Source of the DNA: Microbulbifer pacificus
GTDB lineage: Bacteria; Pseudomonadota; Gammaproteobacteria; Pseudomonadales; Cellvibrionaceae
Reading direction: 5' to 3'
DNA length: 64,000 bases
Assembly: GCF_002959965.1 (NCBI RefSeq)
Contig: NZ_PREV01000026.1
Coordinates: forward strand, 1,402,501-1,466,500
The translations under genes were made by a program, and so were the position numbers. Of the stretch, positions 8,286 to 18,292 are shown one piece after another. The notes beneath the pieces are model-generated. The model saw only the letters and a program-made list of their open reading frames with translations, was not told where the DNA came from and did no database searches. How positions within the stretch are numbered: position 1 is the first letter of the stretch; each line of letters opens with the position of its first letter.

Positions 8286-10151
8286 TCAGTCCTTTTCTCC
8301 GTCGAGCATCAGCTCCAAATAAAGTTCGTCCATACTGTCGCCGGCGCGCGTGGAAAAGCCATTGCTTTCAAAAATCGACAACATCGGCTTATTGTCACGA
8401 CGCACACAGGCGAACATTTTGGAAATACCACGTTTGCGCGCAATGCTTTCCATTTCTTTCAGGAGCGTAGACGCGATACCCTTGCCACGCCGACTCTCCT
8501 TGATAACAAAAGCCACTTCGCAACTGTTGTCCGCTTCGTAAAAATAATACCGCCCCACCCCCTGGATCACTTCCCGGGCGCCATCGCGGTCGGTAAAGCA
8601 CAATGCGAGATCACGCCCCTGATCGACACTTACCAGACTGCAGGATTTTTCCCTGGACATCTGCGTTACGTGGTGGTTGTAGCGCATCAACAGGGTTTCT
8701 TTGTTGTGGGTGTAAAAAAACTCCTGCAACAGTCTCTCGTCTGCTGGCCTCAGCGGACGCAGCGTGTAGGTAATGCCGCCGAAAATATATTTTTTCTGCT
8801 CGACCGGTCCCAGTTCGGGAATCGAGGTAGGTGCCTGCTCCTGATATTCAGGTACCCAGTAAAACTCCCGCACTTTTTCCAGGAGCTCACGACGAAACTC
8901 CGGGTGGGCGATCCGGATCATTTCCAGAGTCCGCTCGCGAATACTTTTCCCGCGCAGGGAAGCGATGCCGTATTCGGTAACAACGTAGTGCACATGCGCG
9001 CGCGATGTAACCACGCCACTTCCGGGGGTAAGAGAGGCAACGATGCGGGAAATCAACTTCCCGTTTTTATCCCGCGCGGTCGAGGGGAGCGCGATTATCG
9101 GCTTTCCGCCCTTGCTCAGGGCCGCACCCCGAATAAAGTCCACCTGCCCCCCGATACCGCTGTACAACAAGCGTCCGATGGAATCGGAAACCACCTGCCC
9201 GGTCAGATCAACCTCGATGGCACTGTTGATGGCGACCATTTTTTCATTGCGGGAAATATTGACCGGCGAGCTGACATGCTCTGCGGGATACAGCTCCACA
9301 TGAGGGTTACCGTCGACAAAGTCGTACAGCATTTTCGACCCCATGCAGTAGCTGGTGATAGTTTTTCCTCTGTGGAAGGTTTTCCTGCGATTGTTGATAA
9401 CGCCACTTTTCATCAGGCGTGCAACGCCATCAGAAATCATTTCTGAGTGCACGCCGAGATCCTTGTGGTTCCCCAAATAGCGCAGTACCGCATCGTGCAC
9501 CTTGCCCATGCCGATCTGCAGTGTCGACCCGTTTTCCACCAGTACGGATACGTATTGACCGATCTGTTCAACGGCCTGATCCATTTCCGGCGGTGGCGAT
9601 TCCGGAATCGGCGCGTCCGCGGTCATCCATGCGTGAATCTGATCGCGGTGAATAAAACTGTGGCCGTTGGTGCGAGGCATGCTCGGGTTGACCTGGGCGA
9701 TGACGGTTTTCGCATGCTTTACCGCAGAGGAGACCACATCCACACTGACCCCAAGGGAGCAGTAGCCCAGCTCATCCGGTGGACTGACCATGATGAGTGC
9801 AGCGTCCAGTGGCAGAACATGATCACTGAACAGTTTTGGCACTTCCGAAAGAAAGGTGGGCGTGTAGTCCGCGCGCCCTTCAGCGACGGCGTTGCGCACC
9901 GTGGTTCCGCCGATGTACAGGGCATTGACGGTAAACAGTCCGGCGTATTGTCGCTCGGCCCAAAAGTTGTCGGAGAGGGTAAATACCTGTGTAACTTCGA
10001 TGTCGTTGAGAGTGCGACCATTGGCGATCAGGTCGGCCATCAGTTGGTTGGGAACGGCGGCGTGGGACCCGAGAAATATCCGACAGCCGCTTTTTAGCAG
10101 TTGATCCCAGGAAATCGGGTCACCGGTTTTGGGGTGGGAGAGGGATGACAT
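8286..10151 (-). CDS. Acetyl-CoA hydrolase/transferase fused to a GNAT domain
   Basis: Protein of 621 residues. Residues 1 to about 430 are a class I CoA-transferase/acetyl-CoA hydrolase module, with GGQVDFIRGAALSKGGKPI and the C-terminal EYGIASLRGKSIRERT typical of the family. Residues from about 450 are a Gcn5-type acetyltransferase with the acetyl-CoA loop VIKESRRGKGIASTLLKEM. The fusion joins an enzyme that makes or breaks acetyl-CoA to one that uses it. The start at 10151 is preceded by AGGAAG, and the frame extends to 10187 without support. First gene of a two-gene operon with the deacetylase. Whether the GNAT domain acetylates proteins such as Acs is untested inference. Confidence 0.9.
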   Translation of the reverse strand: MSSLSHPKTGDPISWDQLLKSGCRIFLGSHAAVPNQLMADLIANGRTLNDIEVTQVFTLSDNFWAERQYAGLFTVNALYIGGTTVRNAVAEGRADYTPTFLSEVPKLFSDHVLPLDAALIMVSPPDELGYCSLGVSVDVVSSAVKHAKTVIAQVNPSMPRTNGHSFIHRDQIHAWMTADAPIPESPPPEMDQAVEQIGQYVSVLVENGSTLQIGMGKVHDAVLRYLGNHKDLGVHSEMISDGVARLMKSGVINNRRKTFHRGKTITSYCMGSKMLYDFVDGNPHVELYPAEHVSSPVNISRNEKMVAINSAIEVDLTGQVVSDSIGRLLYSGIGGQVDFIRGAALSKGGKPIIALPSTARDKNGKLISRIVASLTPGSGVVTSRAHVHYVVTEYGIASLRGKSIRERTLEMIRIAHPEFRRELLEKVREFYWVPEYQEQAPTSIPELGPVEQKKYIFGGITYTLRPLRPADERLLQEFFYTHNKETLLMRYNHHVTQMSREKSCSLVSVDQGRDLALCFTDRDGAREVIQGVGRYYFYEADNSCEVAFVIKESRRGKGIASTLLKEMESIARKRGISKMFACVRRDNKPMLSIFESNGFSTRAGDSMDELYLELMLDGEKD

Positions 10152-10259
10152 TGTTCTGGCTGGCTTCCTACCTTGTGATGGCTTCATGGTAGGCGGGTGG
10201 CTTTGTGGTCACAAGCCTAGTCCCCTCATCCTTGGTCCTCTCTAAGGAAGTTGGGTGGC

Positions 10260-10371
10260 GGCCAAGCACCGGGTGGACGTTTTCAGGACCGCTGTGAATA
10301 CATCCCTGTACGCTGCGTCGGCGACGTCCATGTCGCCGACGCTCCTGAAAACGTCCACCCGGCACTTGGCC
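10260..10371 (-). repeat. Covarying stem-loop element, copy 3 (pair with copy 4)
   Basis: First of two opposed elements filling the 450-base gap between the acetyl-CoA hydrolase start and the panD stop. Outer arms GGCCAAGCACCGGGTGGACG and its near-complement. Inner minus-strand hairpin GCGTCGGCGAC/GTCGCCGACGC, then the TACA-GGGA-TGTA mini-hairpin. Confidence 0.88.
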
Positions 10372-10433
10372 TTAACTTCAACTACAGCGCTCTGATCTGA
10401 AATAGCTAACGAAGTGCAAAACTACGAATGGAA

Positions 10434-10558
10434 GGTAGAGTGACGGGGATTGGCTTTTGGAAGCGTCGCAAACAGGGATGTTTGCGACGCAGCGTACAGG
10501 GACGTATTGAAGGGGGGCGCCTAGCCCGGTTCCAAAAGCCAATCCCCGGCGCTCTGCC
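10434..10558 (+). repeat. Covarying stem-loop element, copy 4 (opposed to copy 3)
   Basis: Opposite orientation to copy 3, 62 bases away. Outer arms GGTAGAGTGACGGGGATTGG and its near-complement. Inner plus-strand hairpin GCGTCGCAAAC/GTTTGCGACGC with a GGGA loop, then the GGGGGGCGCCTAGC variant box. It lies 46 bases from the panD stop codon. Confidence 0.88.
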
Positions 10559-10603
10559 GCCACCGGACCAGCTTCAAATACGGAACCACTGAACCCCAAA
10601 AAA

Positions 10604-10993
10604 TCAAGCAGGCTCAGCCATCTGCACAGGAATGGTATTGGTACTCCGCTCAACCCGGTTTTTCTCAGTCAAGTAAACCAGCTTGGGCTTGAAAGATTCC
10701 GCCTCGGCTTCAGACATCTGTGCATAGGCCGCAATGATCACACGGTCACCCACCTGAACACGCCGCGCCGCCGCACCGTTCATGGAAATGATGCCAGAGC
10801 CGCGCTCGGCAAGAATCACATAGGTGTGAAAACGCTCGCCGTTGGAAACGTTGTAGATATCGATTTTCTCGAATTCCCGCAGGCCCGCCAGCTCCACAAG
10901 ATCTTCGTCGATCGCACAGGAACCGTCATACCAGAGCTCCGCCTGGGCCACCGCTGCCATATGCAGCTTGCCCTTCAGCATTTCGATGTGCAT
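10604..10993 (-). CDS. panD: Aspartate 1-decarboxylase
   Basis: Makes beta-alanine from L-aspartate for pantothenate and CoA synthesis. It is a pyruvoyl enzyme produced as a 129-residue precursor that cleaves itself between Gly24 and Ser25, and that site is present as YDGSCAID. Other family hallmarks are [10 protein letters not shown] at the N-terminus, NGERFHTYV and the [17 protein letters not shown] strand. GGGAGG precedes the ATG. It follows panC by 33 bases, so the two form an operon. No panB lies beside them. Confidence 0.96.
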   Translation of the reverse strand: MHIEMLKGKLHMAAVAQAELWYDGSCAIDEDLVELAGLREFEKIDIYNVSNGERFHTYVILAERGSGIISMNGAAARRVQVGDRVIIAAYAQMSEAEAESFKPKLVYLTEKNRVERSTNTIPVQMAEPA

Positions 10994-11026
10994 CAGCAGA
11001 AACCTCCCGTTACATACTCAGGGAAA

Positions 11027-11875
11027 CTATATTTTCAGAGAAACGTTGTCGATCAGGCGCGCACTGCTCGTGTACATCGCACCCAGCAAGGTGATTTCGC
11101 GATCGTCGTGGGCCGCCGGTTGCAGATCGCGGCTGTTGCAGATGGAAAAGTAATCCACCCGGAAACCCGCATTCGCAATACGGGATTTTGATTCCGCCTC
11201 CAGCGCAGCAAAATCCCGCCGGCCTTTTTCAATTTCCCCTCGTGCCCAGTTCAACGCCTGGTTCAAAATCGCCACCTTCGGCCGCTCTTCCTCGGTGAGA
11301 TAACCGTTGCGCGAACTCATCGCCAGGCCATCCGCCTCGCGGTGTACCGGAGCCGCTACGATATCCACCGGCATGCACAGATCCTCCACCATACGGCGGA
11401 TGACCGCCAACTGCTGGAAATCCTTGATACCGAAAATCGCTTTATCCGGCTGCACGATATTGAACAGCTTCGCCACCACCGTGGTCACACCCTCGAAGTG
11501 CCCCGGGCGACTGGCCCCACACAGCACGTCGGTCATCGCCGGGCAGATCACCTTGGTCTGCTGGTCCATGCCGTTGGGATAGATCTCGCTCTCGTCCGGG
11601 TGGAACAGGAAATCGCAGTTGGCGCCGCGCAGGCGCGCCATATCCTGCTCCATGGTGCGCGGGTATTTGTCCCAGTCCTCATTCAGACCGAATTGCAGGC
11701 GGTTGACGAAAATGGATACGACCACCACGTCACACAATTGCTGGGCGCGCTTGACCAGCTCGATATGCGCGTCGTGCAGGTTGCCCATGGTGGGCACGAA
11801 GCCAACGGTCTTGCCGTCGCGGCGAGCCGCGGTCAGCGCTTCGCGCAGGCTGGTCACATGGTGAAAGACTTGCAT
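11027..11875 (-). CDS. panC: Pantothenate synthetase
   Basis: Condenses pantoate and beta-alanine with ATP to form pantothenate. The 282-residue length is normal. Recognisable parts are the nucleotidyl-transferase motif [10 protein letters not shown] near residue 30, [11 protein letters not shown], the pantoate-binding GIKDFQQL region and the second signature MSSRNGYLT. The first motif is unusual: HDAH rather than the HxGH pattern of most members. The start at 11875 gives the family-typical [14 protein letters not shown]; the upstream extension to 11938 is proline-rich and unlike the family. Upstream, divergently, is a DUF6515 gene, not panB. Confidence 0.95.
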   Translation of the reverse strand: MQVFHHVTSLREALTAARRDGKTVGFVPTMGNLHDAHIELVKRAQQLCDVVVVSIFVNRLQFGLNEDWDKYPRTMEQDMARLRGANCDFLFHPDESEIYPNGMDQQTKVICPAMTDVLCGASRPGHFEGVTTVVAKLFNIVQPDKAIFGIKDFQQLAVIRRMVEDLCMPVDIVAAPVHREADGLAMSSRNGYLTEEERPKVAILNQALNWARGEIEKGRRDFAALEAESKSRIANAGFRVDYFSICNSRDLQPAAHDDREITLLGAMYTSSARLIDNVSLKI

Positions 11876-12101
11876 TGCCGGAGTTCCGCCAGAGGTTGCT
11901 ACGGGCGGCATATTACCCCCGGGGGCGGGTGGGAACAAATACGCGGCGGGCTGCGAAAACCGCAGTTGAATTCGGTTTTTCTCATCGTCTCGACAAAAAA
12001 ATGATGATGATTCAGGAAGGATTCAGTGTGCAGAGAACAGAATGGCTCCCACAGTAAGCGAAAACACACTGATGCCGCCCAGGCGGCCGTGGAGAGCGAC
12101 C

Positions 12102-12788
12102 ATGAAAACACTGATCTCAGCCTTTGCCGCCGCCAGCCTGCTGCTCTGTGCGGCTCCGGCGCTGGCGGACCGGGACGACCGCCACCACAGCAACGACCAC
12201 AGCCGCAAGTTCGCACAGCAAGCGCGCGAACGCGGCGACCGCCAACAGAAGCGGCACGAAGACCGGCGCAGAGACCGGTATGAAGATAAACGCGATGACC
12301 GCCGTGATGACAAGCGCGGAGATCGCGGCAACCACCACAAGGACAAGGACGACCACAAGTTCGTGAAGTACGTGGGATACGATTCTCGCTATGACAAGAA
12401 TCGCCATGGCGGTCACGATCACAGGGATCGCGGACACGGGCACGGCCACCACAAGCCCCACCGCCCGGTGCATCTGCCGCATAAACACCGCTACCGCCCG
12501 GCGCACTATGGATACGGCTACCGCTGGACACGTCTGCCCAGAACTTACGTGAGCCTCACCTTTGGCGGCCTGGGCTACTACTTCAGTGAGGGGATCTTCT
12601 ACCGCCCCTACGGCGCGGGTTATGTGGTTGCACAGGCACCGGTCGGCGCCTTTGTACAGGCCCTGCCGGGTACCGCGGTGAGCGTCAGCTTCAACGGTCT
12701 CAGCTATTTCGTGGCCTACGACACCTACTACCGCTGGGACAACCACCGCCGCGGCTATCTGGTGGTCGCCAACCCCGGCTTTATCTGA
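12102..12788 (+). CDS. Secreted DUF6515-type protein with a highly charged N-terminal half
   Basis: 228 residues with a clear signal peptide (MKTLISAFAAASLLLCAAPALA). The mature N-terminal part, to about residue 110, is extremely rich in Asp, Arg, His and Lys (repeated RDDR, DKRDD, HHK motifs) and is probably disordered. The C-terminal part is Tyr/Gly-rich with YRPYGAGYVVAQAPVGAFVQALPG and an FNGLSYFVAYDTYYRW motif. That half is clearly related to the protein at 19378-20019. GGAGAG precedes the ATG. Function is unknown; the charged segment could bind metal or polyanions. A strong terminator follows at 12877. Confidence 0.8.
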   Translation: MKTLISAFAAASLLLCAAPALADRDDRHHSNDHSRKFAQQARERGDRQQKRHEDRRRDRYEDKRDDRRDDKRGDRGNHHKDKDDHKFVKYVGYDSRYDKNRHGGHDHRDRGHGHGHHKPHRPVHLPHKHRYRPAHYGYGYRWTRLPRTYVSLTFGGLGYYFSEGIFYRPYGAGYVVAQAPVGAFVQALPGTAVSVSFNGLSYFVAYDTYYRWDNHRRGYLVVANPGFI

Positions 12789-13111
12789 ATGGTACCTCCC
12801 GGTACGCGCGCTGCATCACGGGACAGTTTGTCACACCCAACCCCAACGACCGGATAGATATTCGGTTATTGCCCCTGGCGACTCCTCGGAGTCGCCTTTT
12901 TTATTACCGTACCGAAAGCTTTTTCCTATTGGGGTGGCACACTCCCGGCTCTATAGTTCATTTTGGACTAACAAACCGAATAAAAATTTAGTTTTATCCT
13001 TTAAAAAACGGCCATTTTTCTTTTCTATAGTTATTGCTTTCCACATACTCAGGCCCCAAGATTCGCGCCCCTGAATATCCTTACCGTCCCTCATTTCACG
13101 AACGAGGCGCC
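12789..13111. other. Intergenic region upstream of speA
   Basis: Apart from the terminator at 12877-12902 this stretch is AT-rich, especially 12960-13040, and most likely holds the speA promoter. A TTG-started extension of speA back to 13034 is open but has no ribosome binding site or homology. No riboswitch was recognised. Confidence 0.5.
12877..12902 (+). terminator. Rho-independent terminator after the DUF6515 gene
   Basis: Stem GGCGACTC/GAGTCGCC with a CTCG loop followed directly by six T. It ends the 12102-12788 transcript and insulates speA. Confidence 0.9.
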
Positions 13112-15034
13112 ATGAAACAGCAACAGATCAAAAACTGGACCTGCGAAGACTCCGCAGATCTCTACGGTATCCGCAATTGGGGTGCCGGCTATTTCAATTT
13201 GAACGACGCCGGTGAAATCACGGTTCAGGTAACCAATACCGCTGGTACGACGCACTCTGTATCGTTGATGGACATCGCCCACGGCGCCAACGAGCGCGGT
13301 CTCGGCATGCCCCTGCTGGTGCGTTTCGAGAACTTGCTGGAAGCCCAGGTGGCGCGCATCAACAACTCGTTTCGCAGCGCGATCGAGAGCTGTGGCTACC
13401 GCAACAAGTTCCGCGGTGTGTTTCCGATCAAGGTGAACCAGCAGTGCCAGGTGATCGAGGAGATCGCCAAGGTCGGACGCCAGTTCGGTCACGGCCTGGA
13501 GGCGGGCAGTAAGGCGGAACTGATCGCAGCGCTGTCGATCCTCGACAACACCGAGGCACTGATCGTGTGCAACGGCTATAAGGATGAGGAGTTCATCAAC
13601 CTGGGTTTGCAGGCCCAGCGGCTCGGCGTGCAGGTGTTCTTCGTGGTGGAAACACCCTCCGAGGTGGACACCATTATCCGCTGCGCCGAGCGCGAACAGG
13701 TGGAACCCAATATCGGTGTACGCGTGAAGCTGGCGAGCAAGGTGGGCGGCTACTGGAACGCCACCAGCGGCGACCGCAGTATCTTCGGCCTCGGCAGCAA
13801 CGACCTGATCGCGATGGTGGACAAACTGCGCGACCACAACATGCTGCACTGCCTGAAACTGCTGCACTACCACCTGGGCTCCCAGGTGCCGAACATCCGC
13901 GACATCCGCACCGGTGTGCTGGAGGCCTGCCGCTACTATGCGGATCTGGTGGAAGAGGGCGCGGCCATGGGCTTCCTCGACCTGGGCGGCGGCCTGGCGG
14001 TGGACTACGACGGTTCCAAGACCAACTACACCCACTCCAAGAACTACTCTCTGGACGAGTACTGTGTGGACGTGGTGGAAGCCATCATGGGCACCCTGGA
14101 CAGCGAGGGTGTAGAGCACCCGGTGATCATTACCGAGTCGGGCCGCGCGACGGTAGCCTATTCTTCGGTGCTGCTGTTCAACATTCTCGACACCACCAGC
14201 TTTGAGCCTATCGAGCTGGAAGAAGACCGTATCGGTGAAGATTCGCATCCGATGCTGAAGTATCTTCAGCATGCGCTGAAGACGGTGACATCGAAGAATG
14301 TACAGGAGAGCTATAACGACGCGCTTTACTACCGCGATGAGATTCGCGCGCTGTACCTGCACGGTCAAGTGAGTCTTCGCGACCGCGCACTGGCGGAGAA
14401 CCTGTTTTTGCAGTGTGCACAGAAGATCCGCAAACTGCTGGATGAAGTGGACAGTATCCCGCTGGATCTGCAGGCACTGCCGGAGGTGCTGTCGGATATT
14501 TACTACGCGAACATGAGCGTGTTCCAGTCACTGCCGGATATCTGGGCGATTGACCAGCTGTTCCCGCTGGCGCCAGTGCATCGTCTGGACGAAGCGCCAA
14601 CGCGCTCGGCGATCATTGCGGATATTACCTGCGACTGCGACGGCAAGATCGACCGTTTCATCGACCGTCAGGATGTGCGCAAGACGCTGCCGCTGCACGC
14701 GTTGAAGGAAGGCGAGGAGTATATTCTCGGTGCCTTCCTGGTCGGTGCGTATCAGGAAACCCTGGGCGATCTGCACAACCTGTTTGGCGATACCAATGTG
14801 GTGAGTGTGCACATTGAGGAAGACGGCCATGTGAATTACAGCCGTGAGATTCACGGTGACAGCATTGCCGATGTGCTGAGTTATGTGGAGTACTCGCCGC
14901 AGGATCTGTTCGAGCGTTTCCGCAAACTGGCGGAGAGCGCAGTGAAGAGTGGCAGAATTACCGCGCAGCAGCGTAAGGAAATTCTGCACACGTATACGGC
15001 GAGCATGAGTGGGTATACCTACTTCGAGAAGTGA
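13112..15034 (+). CDS. speA: Biosynthetic arginine decarboxylase
   Basis: PLP enzyme of fold type III that converts arginine to agmatine, the first step of the polyamine pathway encoded here. 640 residues, close to E. coli SpeA. The PLP lysine lies in GVFPIKVNQQ near residue 103; the glycine-rich FLDLGGGLAVDYDGS and the GRATVAYSSVLLF regions are present. The start at 13112 follows GAGG and gives the normal N-terminus before WTCEDSADLYGIRNWG. It heads a same-strand run of four polyamine genes ending with speB at 19165, with each wide gap (after speA and after nspC) occupied by paired repeat elements. Confidence 0.96.
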   Translation: MKQQQIKNWTCEDSADLYGIRNWGAGYFNLNDAGEITVQVTNTAGTTHSVSLMDIAHGANERGLGMPLLVRFENLLEAQVARINNSFRSAIESCGYRNKFRGVFPIKVNQQCQVIEEIAKVGRQFGHGLEAGSKAELIAALSILDNTEALIVCNGYKDEEFINLGLQAQRLGVQVFFVVETPSEVDTIIRCAEREQVEPNIGVRVKLASKVGGYWNATSGDRSIFGLGSNDLIAMVDKLRDHNMLHCLKLLHYHLGSQVPNIRDIRTGVLEACRYYADLVEEGAAMGFLDLGGGLAVDYDGSKTNYTHSKNYSLDEYCVDVVEAIMGTLDSEGVEHPVIITESGRATVAYSSVLLFNILDTTSFEPIELEEDRIGEDSHPMLKYLQHALKTVTSKNVQESYNDALYYRDEIRALYLHGQVSLRDRALAENLFLQCAQKIRKLLDEVDSIPLDLQALPEVLSDIYYANMSVFQSLPDIWAIDQLFPLAPVHRLDEAPTRSAIIADITCDCDGKIDRFIDRQDVRKTLPLHALKEGEEYILGAFLVGAYQETLGDLHNLFGDTNVVSVHIEEDGHVNYSREIHGDSIADVLSYVEYSPQDLFERFRKLAESAVKSGRITAQQRKEILHTYTASMSGYTYFEK

Positions 15035-15085
15035 TCGTTTGTTTTCTGCTGGGCCAGTGGAGGGTTCTTCCGCTGGTCCGGTGGC

Positions 15086-15196
15086 GGCCAAGTGCCGGGT
15101 ATTGGTTTTCGGAACCGCTGTGAACCCATCCCTGGGCGCTGCGGCGCAAACATCCTGTTTGCGACGCTTCCGAAAACCAATACCCGGCACTTTGCC
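15086..15196 (-). repeat. Covarying stem-loop element, copy 5 (pair with copy 6)
   Basis: Starts about 50 bases after the speA stop. Outer arms GGCCAAGTGCCGGGTATTGG and its near-complement. Minus-strand inner hairpin CGCAAACA/TGTTTGCG with a GGA loop, then CCCA-GGGA-TGGG. Tail with CACTTCGTAGCC at about 15217-15228. Confidence 0.88.
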
Positions 15197-15271
15197 TTCA
15201 ATTTTGATTTCGCACTTCGTAGCCTTTTTACTCCTTGGTTACTTCGAAGTGTTGAACTTGATGGGAAGAGT

Positions 15272-15376
15272 CTGCTGACGGGACCCTTTTGCTGGACCGT
15301 CTGCGGCCTGGATGGCCGCAGCCGAGCCCCCAGGGATGGGTTTACGGCGTGTCCAGCGAAAGGGTACCGCCAGCAG
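15272..15376 (+). repeat. Divergent stem-loop element, copy 6 (opposed to copy 5)
   Basis: A diverged copy in the opposite orientation, just upstream of the carboxynorspermidine dehydrogenase start. Outer arms pair CTGCTG..GGACCCTTTTGCTGGAC with GTCCAGCGAAAGGGT..CAGCAG. The inner stem is wholly different in sequence (CTGCGGCC/GGCCGCAG), yet the CCCA-GGGA-TGGG hairpin is kept. Confidence 0.75.
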
Positions 15377-15440
15377 GCTCGCCACAAATCTGTCTACCAG
15401 GTTCCACAAAACCTGAAAGAACCCAAAAAGGGAGAAATAA

Positions 15441-16640
<1,200 letters not shown>

Positions 16641-16647
16641 GACCGCC

Positions 16648-16675
16648 AATCCCGGGCCGCAAGGCCCGGGATTTT
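16648..16675 (+). terminator. Rho-independent terminator between the dehydrogenase and nspC
   Basis: Perfect 11-base arms AATCCCGGGCC and GGCCCGGGATT with a GCAA loop, ending in a short T run. It lies only 30 bases before the nspC ATG, so it may attenuate rather than fully stop transcription into nspC. Confidence 0.85.
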
Positions 16676-16704
16676 TGCCAATTGCAGCTGTAAGAAAATT
16701 TGTT

Positions 16705-17898
16705 ATGGATCTGACGCCCCGCAAAGACTACTTCGGTGAATTCGACCCCAGCCGAGTCTCCACACCCTGCTTCGTGGTGGATGAAATCGCCCTGCGCGAC
16801 AACCTCGAAGTCCTGGCCGATGTGCAAAAGCGCAGTGGCGCCAAGGTACTGGCTGCGCTGAAAGCGTTTTCCATGTTCAGTATCGGTCACATTGTTGCCG
16901 AGTATCTCTCCGGCACCTGCGCCAGTGGAATCAACGAGGCCAGGCTGGGTTTTGAAGAATACGGTGGTAAGGATCTCGGCAAAGAGGTTCACGTGTTCAG
17001 CGCCGGCTACAAAGAGCAGGAGCTGAAGGAAATCCTCGAATTCGCCCACCACGTGATTTTCAATTCCTTCTCGCAGTGGAAGCGCTACAAGTCCCTGTGC
17101 CTGGAAGCACAGAAAAAGCGCCCGGCGCTACAATTTGGGCTGCGCATCAATCCGGAACACTCCGAGGGACACACACCGATCTACGATCCCTGTGCACCCT
17201 GCTCGCGCCTGGGTATCGTGCGCTCGCTGTTTGACGGCGAAGATCTCACCGGAATCAGCGGTCTACATTTCCACACGTTGTGCGAACAGGATTTCAAACC
17301 GCTGGAACGCACGATTGCGGCGGTCGAGGAAAAATTTGGCGATCTGATTCCGCAGATGGAGTGGATCAACTTCGGTGGCGGCCACCATATCACCCGCTGT
17401 GATTATCAGGTGGAGGAGCTGATTGCGGCGGTGAAGGCGTTTTCCGAGAAACACGGTGTGCAGGTTTATCTGGAACCCGGTGAGGCGGTGGCACTATTCT
17501 GTGGGGTGCTGGTTGGCGAGGTGGTTGACCTGACCTGGAATGGCAAGAACCAGGCGATCCTCGATGTTTCTGCCACCTGCCATATGCCGGACGTGATCGA
17601 GATGCCGTACCGTCCGGAAATCACCGGCGCTTCACTACCGGGTGAGTTACCGCACAGCTACCAGCTGGGCGGGCAGAGCTGCCTCGCCGGCGATCGCATC
17701 GGCGAATACAGTTTTGCCGACCCGCTGAAAGTCGGCGATCGAATTGTGTTTGAGGAGATGGCCTACTACACCATGGTCAAGACCAACACCTTTAACGGTA
17801 TTCCGCTGCCTTCGATTGCTCTGTGGAACTCCGATACCGATGAACTTCGGATCGTCAAAGAATTTGGATACGAGGACTTTAAGGGTCGTCTTTCTTAA
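16705..17898 (+). CDS. nspC: Carboxynorspermidine/carboxyspermidine decarboxylase
   Basis: PLP-dependent decarboxylase of alanine-racemase fold, 397 residues, completing spermidine or norspermidine synthesis. The PLP lysine is in the KVLAALKAFSMF segment near residue 50. The HTLCEQDF motif, the WINFGGGHHIT phosphate loop and YLEPGEAVA are all family-specific, as is SCLAGDRIGEY near the C-terminus. The start is at 16705 (MDLTPRKDYFGEFDPSRV), with a weak ribosome binding site, directly after the terminator hairpin. The pair with the preceding dehydrogenase is the arrangement known from Vibrio. Confidence 0.94.
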   Translation: MDLTPRKDYFGEFDPSRVSTPCFVVDEIALRDNLEVLADVQKRSGAKVLAALKAFSMFSIGHIVAEYLSGTCASGINEARLGFEEYGGKDLGKEVHVFSAGYKEQELKEILEFAHHVIFNSFSQWKRYKSLCLEAQKKRPALQFGLRINPEHSEGHTPIYDPCAPCSRLGIVRSLFDGEDLTGISGLHFHTLCEQDFKPLERTIAAVEEKFGDLIPQMEWINFGGGHHITRCDYQVEELIAAVKAFSEKHGVQVYLEPGEAVALFCGVLVGEVVDLTWNGKNQAILDVSATCHMPDVIEMPYRPEITGASLPGELPHSYQLGGQSCLAGDRIGEYSFADPLKVGDRIVFEEMAYYTMVKTNTFNGIPLPSIALWNSDTDELRIVKEFGYEDFKGRLS

Positions 17899-17943
17899 TT
17901 TTTGATAGCCCGCCGCTTCTCGCTTGGTAGAGGGCCCGGTGGC

Positions 17944-18053
17944 GGAAAGCACCGGGTACAGGTTTTCGGGACCGCTGTGAACCCATCCCTGGGCGCTGCG
18001 GCGCAAACATCCTGTTTGCGACGCTCCCGAAAACCTGTACCCGGTACTTTTCC
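17944..18053 (-). repeat. Covarying stem-loop element, copy 7 (pair with copy 8)
   Basis: First of two opposed elements in the nspC-speB gap. Outer arms GGAAAGCACCGGGTACAGG and its near-complement. The interior is nearly identical to copy 5 (CGCAAACA/TGTTTGCG and CCCA-GGGA-TGGG on the minus strand) while the outer arms differ. Confidence 0.88.
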
Positions 18054-18119
18054 TAAAATTCCAATTTAAAGACTTCGTTAGGTCGTCTAGAGGCTACGAA
18101 GTAGTAAACGTGACGCGAA

Positions 18120-18231
18120 GGCCGAGTGCCGGGGATCTGTTTTCAAAAGCGTCGGCGACATGGACGTCGCCGACGGAGCGTACAGGGATGTATTCACAGC
18201 GGTTTTGAAAACAGATACCCGGTGCTCGGCC
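18120..18231 (+). repeat. Covarying stem-loop element, copy 8 (opposed to copy 7)
   Basis: Outer arms GGCCGAGTGCCGGGGATCTG and its near-complement. Plus-strand inner hairpin GTCGGCGAC/GTCGCCGAC, then TACA-GGGA-TGTA. It ends about 60 bases before the speB ATG and therefore probably lies in the speB leader. Confidence 0.88.
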
Positions 18232-18292
18232 GCCACAGCAGGTCAACCAAGGCCCCCAACAGGGCCAGACCGCAGCACCAGAGATTAAAACC

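Noticed and set aside
8100..9446. 448-codon plus-strand frame across the acetyl-CoA hydrolase gene
   Set aside because: Antisense shadow with no recognisable family.
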